Below the pieces are notes generated by a model. That model was given only the letters and a program-made list of their open reading frames with translations, was not told where the DNA came from and ran no database searches. A program made the translations under genes and the position numbers. Below, piece after piece: positions 1-8,184 of a DNA stretch of 64,000 nt. The DNA comes from an uncultured Johnsonella sp. (GTDB taxonomy: Bacteria > Bacillota > Clostridia > Lachnospirales > Lachnospiraceae). The stretch is taken from NCBI GenBank assembly GCA_937927235.1, contig CALBCM010000031.1:42928-106927 (forward strand), in the 5' to 3' direction. How positions within the stretch are numbered: position 1 is the stretch's first letter; every line of letters starts with the position of its first letter.

Positions 1-644
1 TTAAGGCTGTCATACTTTGTTTTACCCATAGTGTGATAGGGAAGTATATCAAGCGCTCTGATATTTTTAAGCCCTCCCAGAAAATAGCCCAATTCATAGA
101 GCAGCTCATCATTATAAGTAATTCCGGGAATTACAACATGCCTGACCCACATATCCTTTTTATTCTTATCCAAATATTGTGCAAATGCAAGTATATGCTC
201 ATTCCTTTCACCGGTAAGCCACAGATGCTTGTCGCTGTTAATATGCTTTATATCAAGCAAAAATAAATCAGTCACCTTTAATAATCTATCAAATTTTTCT
301 ATAATTGCAGGATTATTCAAAGAAAAGGTCGCTCCGCTTGTATCCAAACAGGTATGTATCTCTCTTTTTTTAGCTTCTGTAAACAGCTCAATAACAAAAT
401 CAATCTGGAGCAAAGGCTCTCCTCCGGTACAGGTGATTCCCCCTCCGTGAAGATAAGGCTTATAAGTTTCATAATCTTCAAGAATTTCATCCACGCTGAC
501 CTCTTTGCCTATGCCGGTCTGCCAGGTATCAGGATTATGACAATATTTACAGCGCAGGGGACAACCCTGAAAAAAAACCACATAACGAACACCGGGACCA
601 TCAACGGTCCCGAATGTTTCAATAGAATGTATCCTGCCTTTCAA
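1..644 (-). CDS. pflA: Pyruvate formate-lyase activating enzyme, 3' end outside window
   Basis: Radical-SAM activase that installs the glycyl radical on pyruvate formate-lyase (PFL) using S-adenosylmethionine and a 4Fe-4S cluster in the cytoplasm. Translating the minus strand from a TTG at 642-644 gives an open frame to the window edge with the motif CPLRCKYC (C-x3-C-x2-C) near residues 28-35, an ETFGTVDGPG opening and the conserved C-terminal motif LPYHTMGKTKY close to position 1. About 214 codons are present, so roughly 30 are missing from a usual 245-residue protein. The TTG start directly follows the TAA of the glycyl-radical subunit, and GAGGG lies about 7 bases upstream, so the two are translationally coupled. 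No ATG offers a full-length alternative. Its position at the end of the pfl operon supports the specificity for the split PFL upstream. Confidence 0.93.
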   Translation of the reverse strand, partial: MKGRIHSIETFGTVDGPGVRYVVFFQGCPLRCKYCHNPDTWQTGIGKEVSVDEILEDYETYKPYLHGGGITCTGGEPLLQIDFVIELFTEAKKREIHTCLDTSGATFSLNNPAIIEKFDRLLKVTDLFLLDIKHINSDKHLWLTGERNEHILAFAQYLDKNKKDMWVRHVVIPGITYNDELLYELGYFLGGLKNIRALDILPYHTMGKTKYDSL

Positions 645-884
645 TTATATTCCCTCGTGAAATGTTCTTGAAATTACATCATTTTGCTGTTCTTTTGTAA
701 GCTTATTAAAGTTTACAGCATATCCGGATACTCTTACAGTAAGCTGAGGATATTTTTCAGGATGAGCCTGAGCATCAAGCAGAGTTTCTCTTGAAAATAC
801 ATTTATATTTAAATGATGACCTCCCTTTTGTGAATATCCGTCAAGTAATGAAACCAGATTATCAATCTGAGCATCTGTAACCAT
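645..884 (-). CDS. Free-standing glycyl-radical domain of pyruvate formate-lyase
   Basis: This 79-residue protein matches only the C-terminal glycyl-radical domain of PFL: an LLDGY helix (13-17), GGHHLNINVF (21-30), PEKYPQLTVRVSGYAV (42-57) with the radical glycine at about residue 54, then a conserved tail ending FHEGI. In a standard PFL this segment is fused to the barrel. Here it has its own ATG and one of the best ribosome binding sites in the operon (AAGGAGG, 7 bases away). It resembles YfiD/GrcA, known in Escherichia coli as a spare part that replaces an oxygen-damaged PFL C-terminus. In this operon the main PFL lacks the domain, so this protein must supply the radical in every active enzyme (inference). 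It lies 42 bases after the 69-residue gene and abuts pflA. Confidence 0.93.
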   Translation of the reverse strand: MVTDAQIDNLVSLLDGYSQKGGHHLNINVFSRETLLDAQAHPEKYPQLTVRVSGYAVNFNKLTKEQQNDVISRTFHEGI

Positions 885-926
885 TGTTTTTTCCTCCTTA
901 AAAATATATTATAAAAATTGTCTGTA

Positions 927-1136
927 TCAATCTTTATCAAAATTGAGATTGGGTATCATGCATGAAGTGCATTTTCCGCTCCTGTTTTCAGTCACCTTAA
1001 CATCATTTTCCTCATCAGAAAACACATCAACATGACCTGCTCCGCCTGACATTTTGGCATCAAGCATTGCTATAAGTGCATCAATATCATCTTCAGCTTT
1101 ATTGCTTACCTCAGCCGCAGTCTTTTCTTTATCCAT
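927..1136 (-). CDS. Small glycyl-radical-domain look-alike with C-terminal CxxC
   Basis: This 69-residue acidic protein lies between the PFL body and the free glycyl-radical domain. I know no family for it. Its residues 18-40 align by eye with residues 7-31 of the neighbouring glycyl-radical domain: ID.L...LD, then GG.H, then VFS. The part that would hold the radical loop RVSGY is missing, replaced by a tail with CTSC (Cys56 and Cys59) and ending in NFDKD. It has its own ATG with AGGTGG 9 bases upstream and starts 11 bases after the PFL body stop, so it is probably co-translated. It could be a placeholder for the empty PFL cleft, a metal or redox sensing subunit, or a decaying duplicate. The alignment is short and the role is inference. 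Confidence 0.72.
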   Translation of the reverse strand: MDKEKTAAEVSNKAEDDIDALIAMLDAKMSGGAGHVDVFSDEENDVKVTENRSGKCTSCMIPNLNFDKD

Positions 1137-1147
1137 TATATAACCAC

Positions 1148-3214
1148 CTATTCTTTATCTTCAGCCTTAGCTTCTTCTAAAAGCTTGTCAAGGTCAATAT
1201 CTCCTGCAAATACCTGGTTGTCCTTTCCGAGTGCACCGGGTATTATTGAAAAGGTATTTGAGATACCGTCTTGTGCATCTCTGAAAGGAAGCTTTGATAC
1301 TGAGGTCAATGAAGCAAGTGCCCCGTGAGTATCACGCCTGTGCATCGGGTTGGCACCGGGTGCAAAAGGCTCTCCAAGGCGTCTTCCGTCAGGAGTGTTT
1401 CCTGTCTTCTTGCCATACACTACATTTGAAGTAATGGTAAGTATTGACATGGTAGGAATAGAATGTCTGTAAACATGGTGCTTTCTGATTTTGTTCATAA
1501 AGCTTTCAACAAGGTCCACTGCAAGCTTGTCAACTCTGTCGTCATTATTGCCGTATTTCGGGAAGTCTCCTTCTATCTCATAGTCATATACAAGTCCATC
1601 TTCATCACGTATAGCCTTCACCTTCGCATACTTGATAGCACTGAGAGAATCGGCAACCACTGAAAGCCCTGCAATACCTGTAGCAAAGAATCTTTTTACC
1701 TCTCTGTCGTGCAGTGCCATCTGAATCGCTTCATAAGCATATTTATCATGCATATAATGTATAATATTGAGAGTATTTACATAAAGCCTTGCCAGCCATT
1801 CCATCATATCTTCAAACTTAGCCTTGACATCATCAAAGTCAAGATATTCGCCTTCAACCGGTCTGAATTTAGGACCTATCTGAACCTTTGATTTTTCGTC
1901 AACTCCTCCGTTGATTGCATAAAGCAGGCATTTTGCCAGATTAGCTCTGGCACCGAAAAACTGCATTTCCTTTCCGACTCTCATAGATGATACACAGCAG
2001 GCTATTGCATAGTCATCTCCGTGGTCGGTACGCATTATTTCGTCATTTTCATACTGAATTGATGAGGTGTTTATTGACATCTTGGCACAGTAGCGTTTAA
2101 AAGCCACAGGCAGCCTTGGAGACCATAAGACTGTTAAATTCGGCTCGGGTGCGGTTCCCAGGTTTGTAAGGGTATGGAGATACCTGAAAGAAGTTTTGGT
2201 GACAAGTGAATAGCCATTGCAGCCCATGCCTCCGATTGACTCGGTTACCCAGGTAGGGTCGCCTGAGAAAAGCTCATTATATTCAGGGGTTCTGGCAAAT
2301 TTTACGAGTCTGAGCTTCATTATAAAATGGTCTATAAGCTCCTGTGCCTGTGATTCATTTAATAAGCCGTTTTTAATATCTCTCTCTATATAAATATCTA
2401 TAAAGGTCGAGGTTCTTCCAAGGCTCATGGCTGCACCGTTTTGCTCCTTAATAGCTGCGAGGTAGCCGAAGTAGAGCCACTGTATAGCTTCTTTTGCAGT
2501 GGCAGCAGGCTGTGAAATATCATAGCCGTAGATTTTTCCGAGCTCTTTAAGCTCATGTAAAGCACGAATCTGCTCTGAAAGCTCCTCACGAAGCCTTATA
2601 TTGTCGCCTGTCATTCTTTCAAGCGAAGTATTAAGCTGATTTTTCTTATCTTCTATGAGATAATCCACTCCGTAAAGTGCAACTCTTCTGTAATCTCCTA
2701 TAATTCTTCCTCTGCCATAGGCATCTGGAAGCCCTGTAATAATGCCCGACTTTCTGGCAGCACGCATCTCAGGAGTATACACGTCAAACACTCCCTGATT
2801 ATGGGTTTTGCGATATTTTGTGAAAATTTTTTCAACCTCTTCATCGACCTTATAGCCGTACGCCTCACACGCCTGTTCAGCGACTCTTATGCCTCCATAA
2901 GGCTGCAGCGAGCGCTTCAAAGGTTTATCGGTCTGAAATCCTACTATAGTTTCAAGCTCTCTGTCCAGATAACCAGGACCGTGACTTGTAATTGATGAAA
3001 CTATGCCGGTATCCATATCAAGCACACCGCCTGCCTCAGCTTCCTTTTTTGACAACTCCATTACTATCTTCCACAGCTTTAAGGTAGATTCAGTGGCAGG
3101 TGCTAAAAACGCCTCATCTCCTGTATACTCAGTGTAGTTTCTCTGTATAAAATCCCTTACATCAACTCTGTCACTCCATTTTCCCGTAGTAAAGCCTTCC
3201 CAGCCTTTATACAT
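1148..3214 (-). CDS. pflB: Pyruvate formate-lyase body lacking its glycyl-radical domain
   Basis: The 688-residue protein is the alpha/beta-barrel part of pyruvate formate-lyase, which converts pyruvate and CoA to formate and acetyl-CoA. It opens with WEGFTTGKW, carries RVALYGVDYL and the catalytic cysteine pair in IACCVSSMRVGK (about residues 405-410), and reaches NTFSIIPGALGK. At this point a normal 750-760-residue PFL continues into the DGY/GG.H/RVSGY domain. Here it ends with a short acidic tail (LLEEAKAEDKE) and a stop. The rest of the enzyme is encoded separately at 645-884. Start ATG 3214 has AAGGAGG 7 bases upstream. It is the first gene of a tight operon with the two small subunits and pflA. 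The break lies exactly at a domain border and both halves have ribosome binding sites, which argues against a simple frameshift. Confidence 0.93.
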   Translation of the reverse strand: MYKGWEGFTTGKWSDRVDVRDFIQRNYTEYTGDEAFLAPATESTLKLWKIVMELSKKEAEAGGVLDMDTGIVSSITSHGPGYLDRELETIVGFQTDKPLKRSLQPYGGIRVAEQACEAYGYKVDEEVEKIFTKYRKTHNQGVFDVYTPEMRAARKSGIITGLPDAYGRGRIIGDYRRVALYGVDYLIEDKKNQLNTSLERMTGDNIRLREELSEQIRALHELKELGKIYGYDISQPAATAKEAIQWLYFGYLAAIKEQNGAAMSLGRTSTFIDIYIERDIKNGLLNESQAQELIDHFIMKLRLVKFARTPEYNELFSGDPTWVTESIGGMGCNGYSLVTKTSFRYLHTLTNLGTAPEPNLTVLWSPRLPVAFKRYCAKMSINTSSIQYENDEIMRTDHGDDYAIACCVSSMRVGKEMQFFGARANLAKCLLYAINGGVDEKSKVQIGPKFRPVEGEYLDFDDVKAKFEDMMEWLARLYVNTLNIIHYMHDKYAYEAIQMALHDREVKRFFATGIAGLSVVADSLSAIKYAKVKAIRDEDGLVYDYEIEGDFPKYGNNDDRVDKLAVDLVESFMNKIRKHHVYRHSIPTMSILTITSNVVYGKKTGNTPDGRRLGEPFAPGANPMHRRDTHGALASLTSVSKLPFRDAQDGISNTFSIIPGALGKDNQVFAGDIDLDKLLEEAKAEDKE

Positions 3215-3534
3215 ATTTACGCCTCCTTAATATTAATTAACTTAATTTTGTTAAAAAATTGCTTTGTAAGAATAGTATAGCAAATTAATAGGAATTTACA
3301 ATATCTAAATTGTTCTTTTATCTATACATGGTATGTACTTTTTCAGGGACATAAAATACATCCCGTTTTGTTAAAATCGGAAAGTTTTCCTGTATCAATT
3401 AAACAGTAAAAAACGACCGCATAAACATACAGCCACTTTTTAAAATTTTGTTTCAGATATTCTGTCTGATAAAAGAAATGCCTAGCTACAGCAATTTATA
3501 AAATATTTCCCTGCCTAAATATTGCATTGCGGTG
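3215..3534. other. Intergenic region between deoD end and pfl operon start
   Basis: This 320-base AT-rich stretch holds the pfl promoter at 3274-3301. The 11-base string TTTTGTTAAAA occurs twice (from 3246 and from 3366). It resembles half-sites of redox regulators of the Rex type, but no full palindrome is present, so I do not call an operator. No convincing terminator for deoD and no small gene were seen. Confidence 0.4.
3274..3301 (-). promoter_or_regulatory. Predicted promoter of the split pfl operon
   Basis: On the minus strand a -35 box TTGTAA (3296-3301) and a -10 box TATACT (3274-3279) are 16 bases apart, and TG precedes the -10 by one base (extended -10). The predicted transcript would begin about 50 bases before the pflB start. 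This is a sigma-70-type match by eye only. Confidence 0.55.
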
Positions 3535-4251
3535 CTATGCCAGACTCAGCGCTACCTCCATCATAGAGGTAAATGCCGTCTGTCTTTCCTGTGCAGTTGT
3601 CACCTCTCCCGTAATTAAGGAATCGCTTATGGTAAGTATTGCAAGTGCATTTGCACCGGCAGCTGCCGCATTGGTATATAAAGCCGCCGCCTCCATTTCC
3701 ACTGCCATAACTCCCATGTCCGCCCACTGCATGCCTCCCTGAAGACTTTTAGCCGGTCCGTAAAACATATCGGAGCTTAAAATATTACCGACATGATATT
3801 TAAATCCAAACTTTTTGGCATTGGCAGCCGCCCGCTCAAGTAAGGTATAAGAGCAGATAGGAGCAAAGGTGCCGTTAAGTCCCATCAGTGCCGGATAGTT
3901 TGAGGTAGTACAGGCTCCCATGCCGAATACTAAATCCTTGATATGCACTTCCGGGCTTAAGGCACCTGCCGTGCCTACTCGTATAAGATTTTTTACTTTA
4001 TAAAAATTAATAAGCTCATAGGAATAAATCCCTATTGAGGGGCAGCCCATGCCGGTTCCCATAACAGACACCTCTTTGCCTTGATAATCTCCTGTAAAGC
4101 CCAGCATATTTCTGGTGGAATTAAACTGCTTTACATTCTGCAAAAAATTATCCGCAATAAATTTTGCTCTCAAGGGGTCGCCGGGAAGCAGAATAGTTTG
4201 CGCTATTTCCCCCTCACTTGCATCAATATGCGGTGTTGGTATATTACTCAT
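3535..4251 (-). CDS. deoD: DeoD-type purine nucleoside phosphorylase
   Basis: Cleaves purine (deoxy)nucleosides with phosphate to free base and (deoxy)ribose-1-phosphate in the cytoplasm, for purine salvage. Family signatures are TPHIDA at the N-terminus, LPGDPLRAKFIA, MGTGMGCPS, GTAGALSPEV, VEMEAAALY near the C-terminus and the catalytic Asp in TISDSL. The length (about 238 residues) is normal. The frame opens at 4263, but that ATG is part of the Shine-Dalgarno (TGGAGG). The ATG pair at 4254/4251 with a 2-5-base gap is the likelier start and gives MSNIPTPHID. It follows the GH114-like lipoprotein gene by 94 bases on the same strand, probably as a loosely linked unit. Confidence 0.93.
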   Translation of the reverse strand: MSNIPTPHIDASEGEIAQTILLPGDPLRAKFIADNFLQNVKQFNSTRNMLGFTGDYQGKEVSVMGTGMGCPSIGIYSYELINFYKVKNLIRVGTAGALSPEVHIKDLVFGMGACTTSNYPALMGLNGTFAPICSYTLLERAAANAKKFGFKYHVGNILSSDMFYGPAKSLQGGMQWADMGVMAVEMEAAALYTNAAAAGANALAILTISDSLITGEVTTAQERQTAFTSMMEVALSLA

Positions 4252-4345
4252 CATATCCTCCATTATCCGAGCCTCTTACAAATCAGCTGCTCCGGCTTAA
4301 GAATCCGAAGCCTCCTGCTTAAAACCGTAAGTGCTCTAATATTAT

Positions 4346-5164
4346 TTATTTAAGCTCCAAGCTCTCGGCATTATACCATACAAAGCCGTTTTTTCTGCAA
4401 TAAGCCTCTATCTGTTTTAAAAGTGCGGCATCCGCTCCATATTCCAGCAAATACACCGACAGACCGCAGGCTTTTACTTTGGCAAGATACTCCTTATAAT
4501 AGTCGGTTTCTGCTTCTTTTTGCAGACCGTAAGAGCGGTTTTCAAAATCAATGCTGGTAAAAACCGTTTCCTGATTGATTCCGTCAAATAAAGACAAGGC
4601 ACTGCCCTCCTCTATACACCTTGACACAAAAGCATCTCCTCCATTAATAATCAGCGGAAGATTATAACCTTTCAGCCCCTTTAGTATGGAGCAAAGCCCC
4701 TGAAATACCTCTTCCTGCTGATAATTAAAATAGACATCTGAGTTGTCTAAAAAAAAACCGTCAAATCCCATATCAGCATATTGCTTTCCTAAAGCATTGA
4801 CGATAAAATCCTGCCAATCTGCAGAGGCTGTATTAATCCAGAGCTCATCGGGCCAGTTTTCGTATGCTCCAAGCGTTACAGCCTTAAAACGGCTATAATA
4901 AGGACGATATTTTTCAATCGCCCCTATATTAAGATAAGCATATACTGTCTTTTTTTCTGAATGTAATTTTTCTATCTGAGCTGCATTAAACTCGGAGGGC
5001 TCAATTACGATAAGGCTGTATTTCCGAAGTTTAGCTGATTCGCTCGCATTAATTCCTAAAAATACTCCATAACCTGTCAGAGGTTTTGGCATACAGCCTG
5101 AAATAAGAAAAACAATAGCTAGGATAAAGGCTTTAATCCTGTTCTTCAACCGTAAACTGCTCAC
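4346..5164 (-). CDS. GH114-like (endo-alpha-1,4-polygalactosaminidase family) lipoprotein
   Basis: This 272-residue predicted lipoprotein has a short positively charged start, a hydrophobic stretch and the lipobox LISGC, so it should be anchored outside the membrane. The rest is a TIM-barrel glycosidase-like domain of the TM1410/GH114 type: TVYAYLNIGAIEKYRPYY, an acid-containing GFDGFFLDNSDVY (about residues 130-142), LIINGGD and a C-terminal LLEYG. Such proteins are linked to cleavage of galactosamine-containing exopolysaccharide, but the substrate here is unknown. Start codon GTG at 5164 has no clear ribosome binding site; TTG at 5149 is an alternative. It follows the 3D-domain gene by 26 bases, so the two envelope proteins are probably co-expressed. 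Confidence 0.75.
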   Translation of the reverse strand: MSSLRLKNRIKAFILAIVFLISGCMPKPLTGYGVFLGINASESAKLRKYSLIVIEPSEFNAAQIEKLHSEKKTVYAYLNIGAIEKYRPYYSRFKAVTLGAYENWPDELWINTASADWQDFIVNALGKQYADMGFDGFFLDNSDVYFNYQQEEVFQGLCSILKGLKGYNLPLIINGGDAFVSRCIEEGSALSLFDGINQETVFTSIDFENRSYGLQKEAETDYYKEYLAKVKACGLSVYLLEYGADAALLKQIEAYCRKNGFVWYNAESLELK

Positions 5165-5190
5165 TTTCTGAAATTCTTATTTTAAAAAAA

Positions 5191-5973
5191 TTAATTTGTA
5201 GCAAATACTTCTTTAGTTTTAAGACCATAAGCCTGTGCCTGAGCATGGTCATTAAAATAGATGTCTATTTTCTTTCCATCAATACCCTTGCCGGTATCTT
5301 CGGCAGTGTAGGTAACACCATCAATCACAACCTTGCTTCCCATAGGTATTACAGCCGGGTCAACCGCAATAGTATGTGACTGCTTCGGCATCACGCCGCT
5401 GCTTGTAGCTCCTCCAGCGTACTGTCCCGAGCATATAGCACAGCTGCAGTAAGCGGTAACCTGAAACTTGCCCAGGCTCTTTCCGGCTATATGTGTTGAA
5501 GCGGCTTTTGAGGATGAAGCAGCCTTCTGGGATGAAGCTGAGGCTGACTTTGATTTGCCAGCTGAGGCTGATTTGGAGGCTGAGGTATTTTTTGCAGCAG
5601 CCTTTGCACCGCCCGACTTTCTGTAAACTTTTTCAGTTTTCATCCCGTATTTTACAGCTGCCTCCCTGCTGTCACAGTAAACCATAATGTTTTCAGAAGC
5701 ACTCTCTGCAAGAGTGGACTCAACCTTATAAACCTTATCTCCGATTTTTATACTTTCTCCCATATCAAACATACTTAATTTTGCTGATACAGTTCTGCCC
5801 GATACAGGTTTTTCCCCATAAAAGGTTTTGAGATTATCACTGTAAGCACTAATATTTAATTTACCCACATAAGAATTATATTCTTCTGCGTAGGCTTTAC
5901 AGCTTATTCCCGTTAGCAGCGTAAGACAGAATACAAGCATGAACAAAAATAAGCGTAAACTTTTTTTGTACAC
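5191..5973 (-). CDS. Secreted 3D-domain wall protein with a degenerate second 3D copy
   Basis: This 260-residue secreted protein has a signal peptide at residues 1-29. The C-terminal 95 residues are a 3D (three-aspartate, double-psi barrel) domain as in resuscitation-promoting and MltA-like murein hydrolases: GKFQVTAYC, IAVDPAVIPMGSKV, AEDTGKGIDGKKIDIYF. Residues 37-118 align with the same fold: GKLNISAYS, then MFDMGESIKIGDKVYKVE, then AAVKYGMKTEKVY against AQAYGLKTKEVF. This N-terminal copy has lost the three conserved aspartates and is probably non-catalytic. A Ser/Ala/Lys-rich linker (about 120-165) joins them. Start GTG 5973 with AAAGGA upstream. Likely acts on peptidoglycan; it is first in a small unit with the GH114-like gene. 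Confidence 0.82.
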   Translation of the reverse strand: MYKKSLRLFLFMLVFCLTLLTGISCKAYAEEYNSYVGKLNISAYSDNLKTFYGEKPVSGRTVSAKLSMFDMGESIKIGDKVYKVESTLAESASENIMVYCDSREAAVKYGMKTEKVYRKSGGAKAAAKNTSASKSASAGKSKSASASSQKAASSSKAASTHIAGKSLGKFQVTAYCSCAICSGQYAGGATSSGVMPKQSHTIAVDPAVIPMGSKVVIDGVTYTAEDTGKGIDGKKIDIYFNDHAQAQAYGLKTKEVFATN

Positions 5974-6206
5974 TATATTATTTCCTTTCTACAAATATAT
6001 TTATGGTCAATATTTTTTGCATCAAACCAGGAATTAACCATCTTCGTATAATAAGCAGGCAGCAGAGCGGATTGTGAATGTCCGCCTTACCAGGCACAGA
6101 ATTAATATTTAATTATATTAATCAGCATTTTGTTTAAAATCTGATAAATATTACAAAATATTAAGAATGTATTGCCTATATATTAATAGGTATATCAAAA
6201 AACCCC

Positions 6207-7424
6207 TTATATGTCAAGCATAAATTGCTCGTGCAAAGGCTTTCTTATTTTCTGTCTTGTTATTTCAATTAAATTAAGGGCAGTGATATCAACGGCGGCG
6301 GCCTTCAGCGGGTCCTTTTTAAGCTCGCCGTTTATCACCTCAAAAAGCTCCTTCTTATCATTTTCTGAAAGCATATCAATAAAATCAACTACTATAATCC
6401 CTGAAATATTTCTAAGCCTAAGCTGCCTTGCAATTTCAACAGCTGCTTCAATATTGGTCTGTCTGACACTTTCCTGAGCATTTTCCTTATTGCTGCGCTT
6501 CCCTGTATTTACATCAATCGCAGTAAGACTTTCTGTAGGCTCTATCACTATATAGGCACCTGATTTAAGCCAGACTTTCCTGCTTAAAGCCTCTGATATA
6601 AGAGTTTCAATACTGTACAGCTTAGCCAGCGGCAGCAGAAGATCATTATAAAACCTTATTCTCGTAAGATAAGTGCTGTTTTGGATTTCTACGAACTGCC
6701 GGATTTCATTGTAGACAGGCTCTAGGTCTGTAAGTATTTCAATCAGCTCCGAGTTAAGATATTTCTTGACCAGATTTATATAGCTTTTATCAGAGGAATA
6801 CAGCAAGCTTGGAACATTTCTATAAGCAGCTTTTTCCAGCAGGGCATTGAGCTTTGCCTTATATTTTTTCACTTCATTTATAATAAGCTCTGTATCCGCA
6901 GTATAAGCATTGGTTCTTAAAAGCAGGTCCATGCCGTCCTCAAGATAATTACTCAGCAGCTCCGCTGTAGATTGCTTCCACTCATTATCTTTAATCTTGG
7001 ATGAAAAATTAATTCGTCCTCTGCCCACAGACACTACTATATATATGCCGCTCAGCGATATATGCGAGGTTGCGATCGGGACTTTGGCTTTCACTGATTC
7101 CTTGATTATCTGTACCAGCACGTCATCGCCCTCTTTAAGCTTCTCATGCGAAATATTATCAAGATATAAATGGCTTTTATTGTCCTTTAAGCTGTAAAAG
7201 CATTTTGTATTCTTGCCCTTGCCGTCCTTTTGCAGACAGATTTCAAGAAAAGCGGCATCTATATTCGCAGCGATATTTTTAACCTTGGCTGCATGTATAG
7301 AATTTAATAAAGGCTCTCCGGGCAGATGTACATCAATATCATAGGCTTTGCCGTTTATATAAACTACTGAGATAATTTTTTTATTGTATTTTGTAATAAT
7401 AATCTTACGTGATGTCCTCTCCAT
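6207..7424 (-). CDS. rng: Ribonuclease G/E family protein, short C-terminus
   Basis: About 405 residues of the RNase E/G family, endonucleases that process rRNA and mRNA. The S1-like part (NIAANIDAAFLEI) lies near residues 50-62. The catalytic region shows TAIDVNTGKRS and IIVVDFIDM with the two metal-binding aspartates. The protein stops right after ITRQKIRKPLHEQ, where family members usually continue with a CPxC zinc-link that ties dimers together. No such codons are found downstream in any frame. The longer frame opens at 7454, but the ATG at 7424 (GGAGG only 3 bases before it) gives MERTSRKIIIT and a 20-base overlap with the upstream DUF2344 gene, the usual arrangement. rplU does not follow, unlike in many Clostridia. 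Confidence 0.88.
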   Translation of the reverse strand: MERTSRKIIITKYNKKIISVVYINGKAYDIDVHLPGEPLLNSIHAAKVKNIAANIDAAFLEICLQKDGKGKNTKCFYSLKDNKSHLYLDNISHEKLKEGDDVLVQIIKESVKAKVPIATSHISLSGIYIVVSVGRGRINFSSKIKDNEWKQSTAELLSNYLEDGMDLLLRTNAYTADTELIINEVKKYKAKLNALLEKAAYRNVPSLLYSSDKSYINLVKKYLNSELIEILTDLEPVYNEIRQFVEIQNSTYLTRIRFYNDLLLPLAKLYSIETLISEALSRKVWLKSGAYIVIEPTESLTAIDVNTGKRSNKENAQESVRQTNIEAAVEIARQLRLRNISGIIVVDFIDMLSENDKKELFEVINGELKKDPLKAAAVDITALNLIEITRQKIRKPLHEQFMLDI

Positions 7425-8142
7425 AATCCTCCAAACTGCGATGCTGTGAATCATAAAGCTCAGTCCTGATTATACTGCACCTTAGCTTCGGCATATTTAC
7501 ATATTGGGTCAGTGCATTTAAAACCAGCTCCGGCTTTAAATTGTCAATACTGCCCTGAGTAATATTCATAAATATTATATCGCCTGAAAAAGCTTTATTA
7601 TTTATAAATACAGCTTTTCTATATTCAATATGTCTTATAAGCGGTTTAATATCAAGTATTTTTACCTTGTCCTTGCTTATTTTTTCAATTAAAAGACTTT
7701 CCTTTGACATAAAAGCTTTTAAATAGCAGTTAAAATCCTTTTCTGAAAGCTTTAAATTTTCCGTATCCTCAGGATTGAACACAAGCATATAGTCAGCCAG
7801 TCCTACCAGTGACATGGCACTTTTGCCTGTGACTTTAAGCTTTTTAAATGAGATTATCTCCATGCCTTCACACATATTTCGATTTAAAAGCTTTACGGCT
7901 TTCCCTGAGGTAATTGCTGCCACCTTATCATCATACAGCTCTATATCCAAATATTCTCCAAGCCCCTCAATCCCCATACCTAAAGGTGAAGCAAAGGACA
8001 TAATCTGGTGAGGAGAAAAACCTTCACTGTATTTAACGGGCAGAGCGGATTTTCTCATAACCTTTTGAAAAAACCTCATTATATCAAGATGCCCTATAAA
8101 TCTCATATTCCCAATCTTTGCAAATTTTATCCTTATCTCCAA
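7405..8142 (-). CDS. TIGR03936/DUF2344 radical-SAM-linked protein
   Basis: This 245-residue protein starts (M/L)EIRIKFAKIGNMRFIGHLDIMRFFQ and continues PVKYSEGFSPHQIMSFASPL, typical of the DUF2344 family that always sits beside a TIGR03960 radical-SAM protein and RNase G. The molecular role is not established; an RNA- or ribosome-related function is usually inferred from the neighbourhood. Start is TTG at 8142 with GGAGG 9 bases upstream. It begins 42 bases after the radical-SAM gene and overlaps rng, so the three are one operon. Confidence 0.85.
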   Translation of the reverse strand: MEIRIKFAKIGNMRFIGHLDIMRFFQKVMRKSALPVKYSEGFSPHQIMSFASPLGMGIEGLGEYLDIELYDDKVAAITSGKAVKLLNRNMCEGMEIISFKKLKVTGKSAMSLVGLADYMLVFNPEDTENLKLSEKDFNCYLKAFMSKESLLIEKISKDKVKILDIKPLIRHIEYRKAVFINNKAFSGDIIFMNITQGSIDNLKPELVLNALTQYVNMPKLRCSIIRTELYDSQHRSLEDYGEDIT

Positions 8143-8184
8143 TTTAAAAAGCCTCCAATTTGTTTGCTCCTGCCCAAGCTCAAC

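Noticed and set aside
645..1148. PFL split as a simple sequencing frameshift or premature stop
   Set aside because: The two halves are 264 bases apart, with a separate small gene between them, and each has its own start codon and strong Shine-Dalgarno. One or two base errors cannot create this layout.
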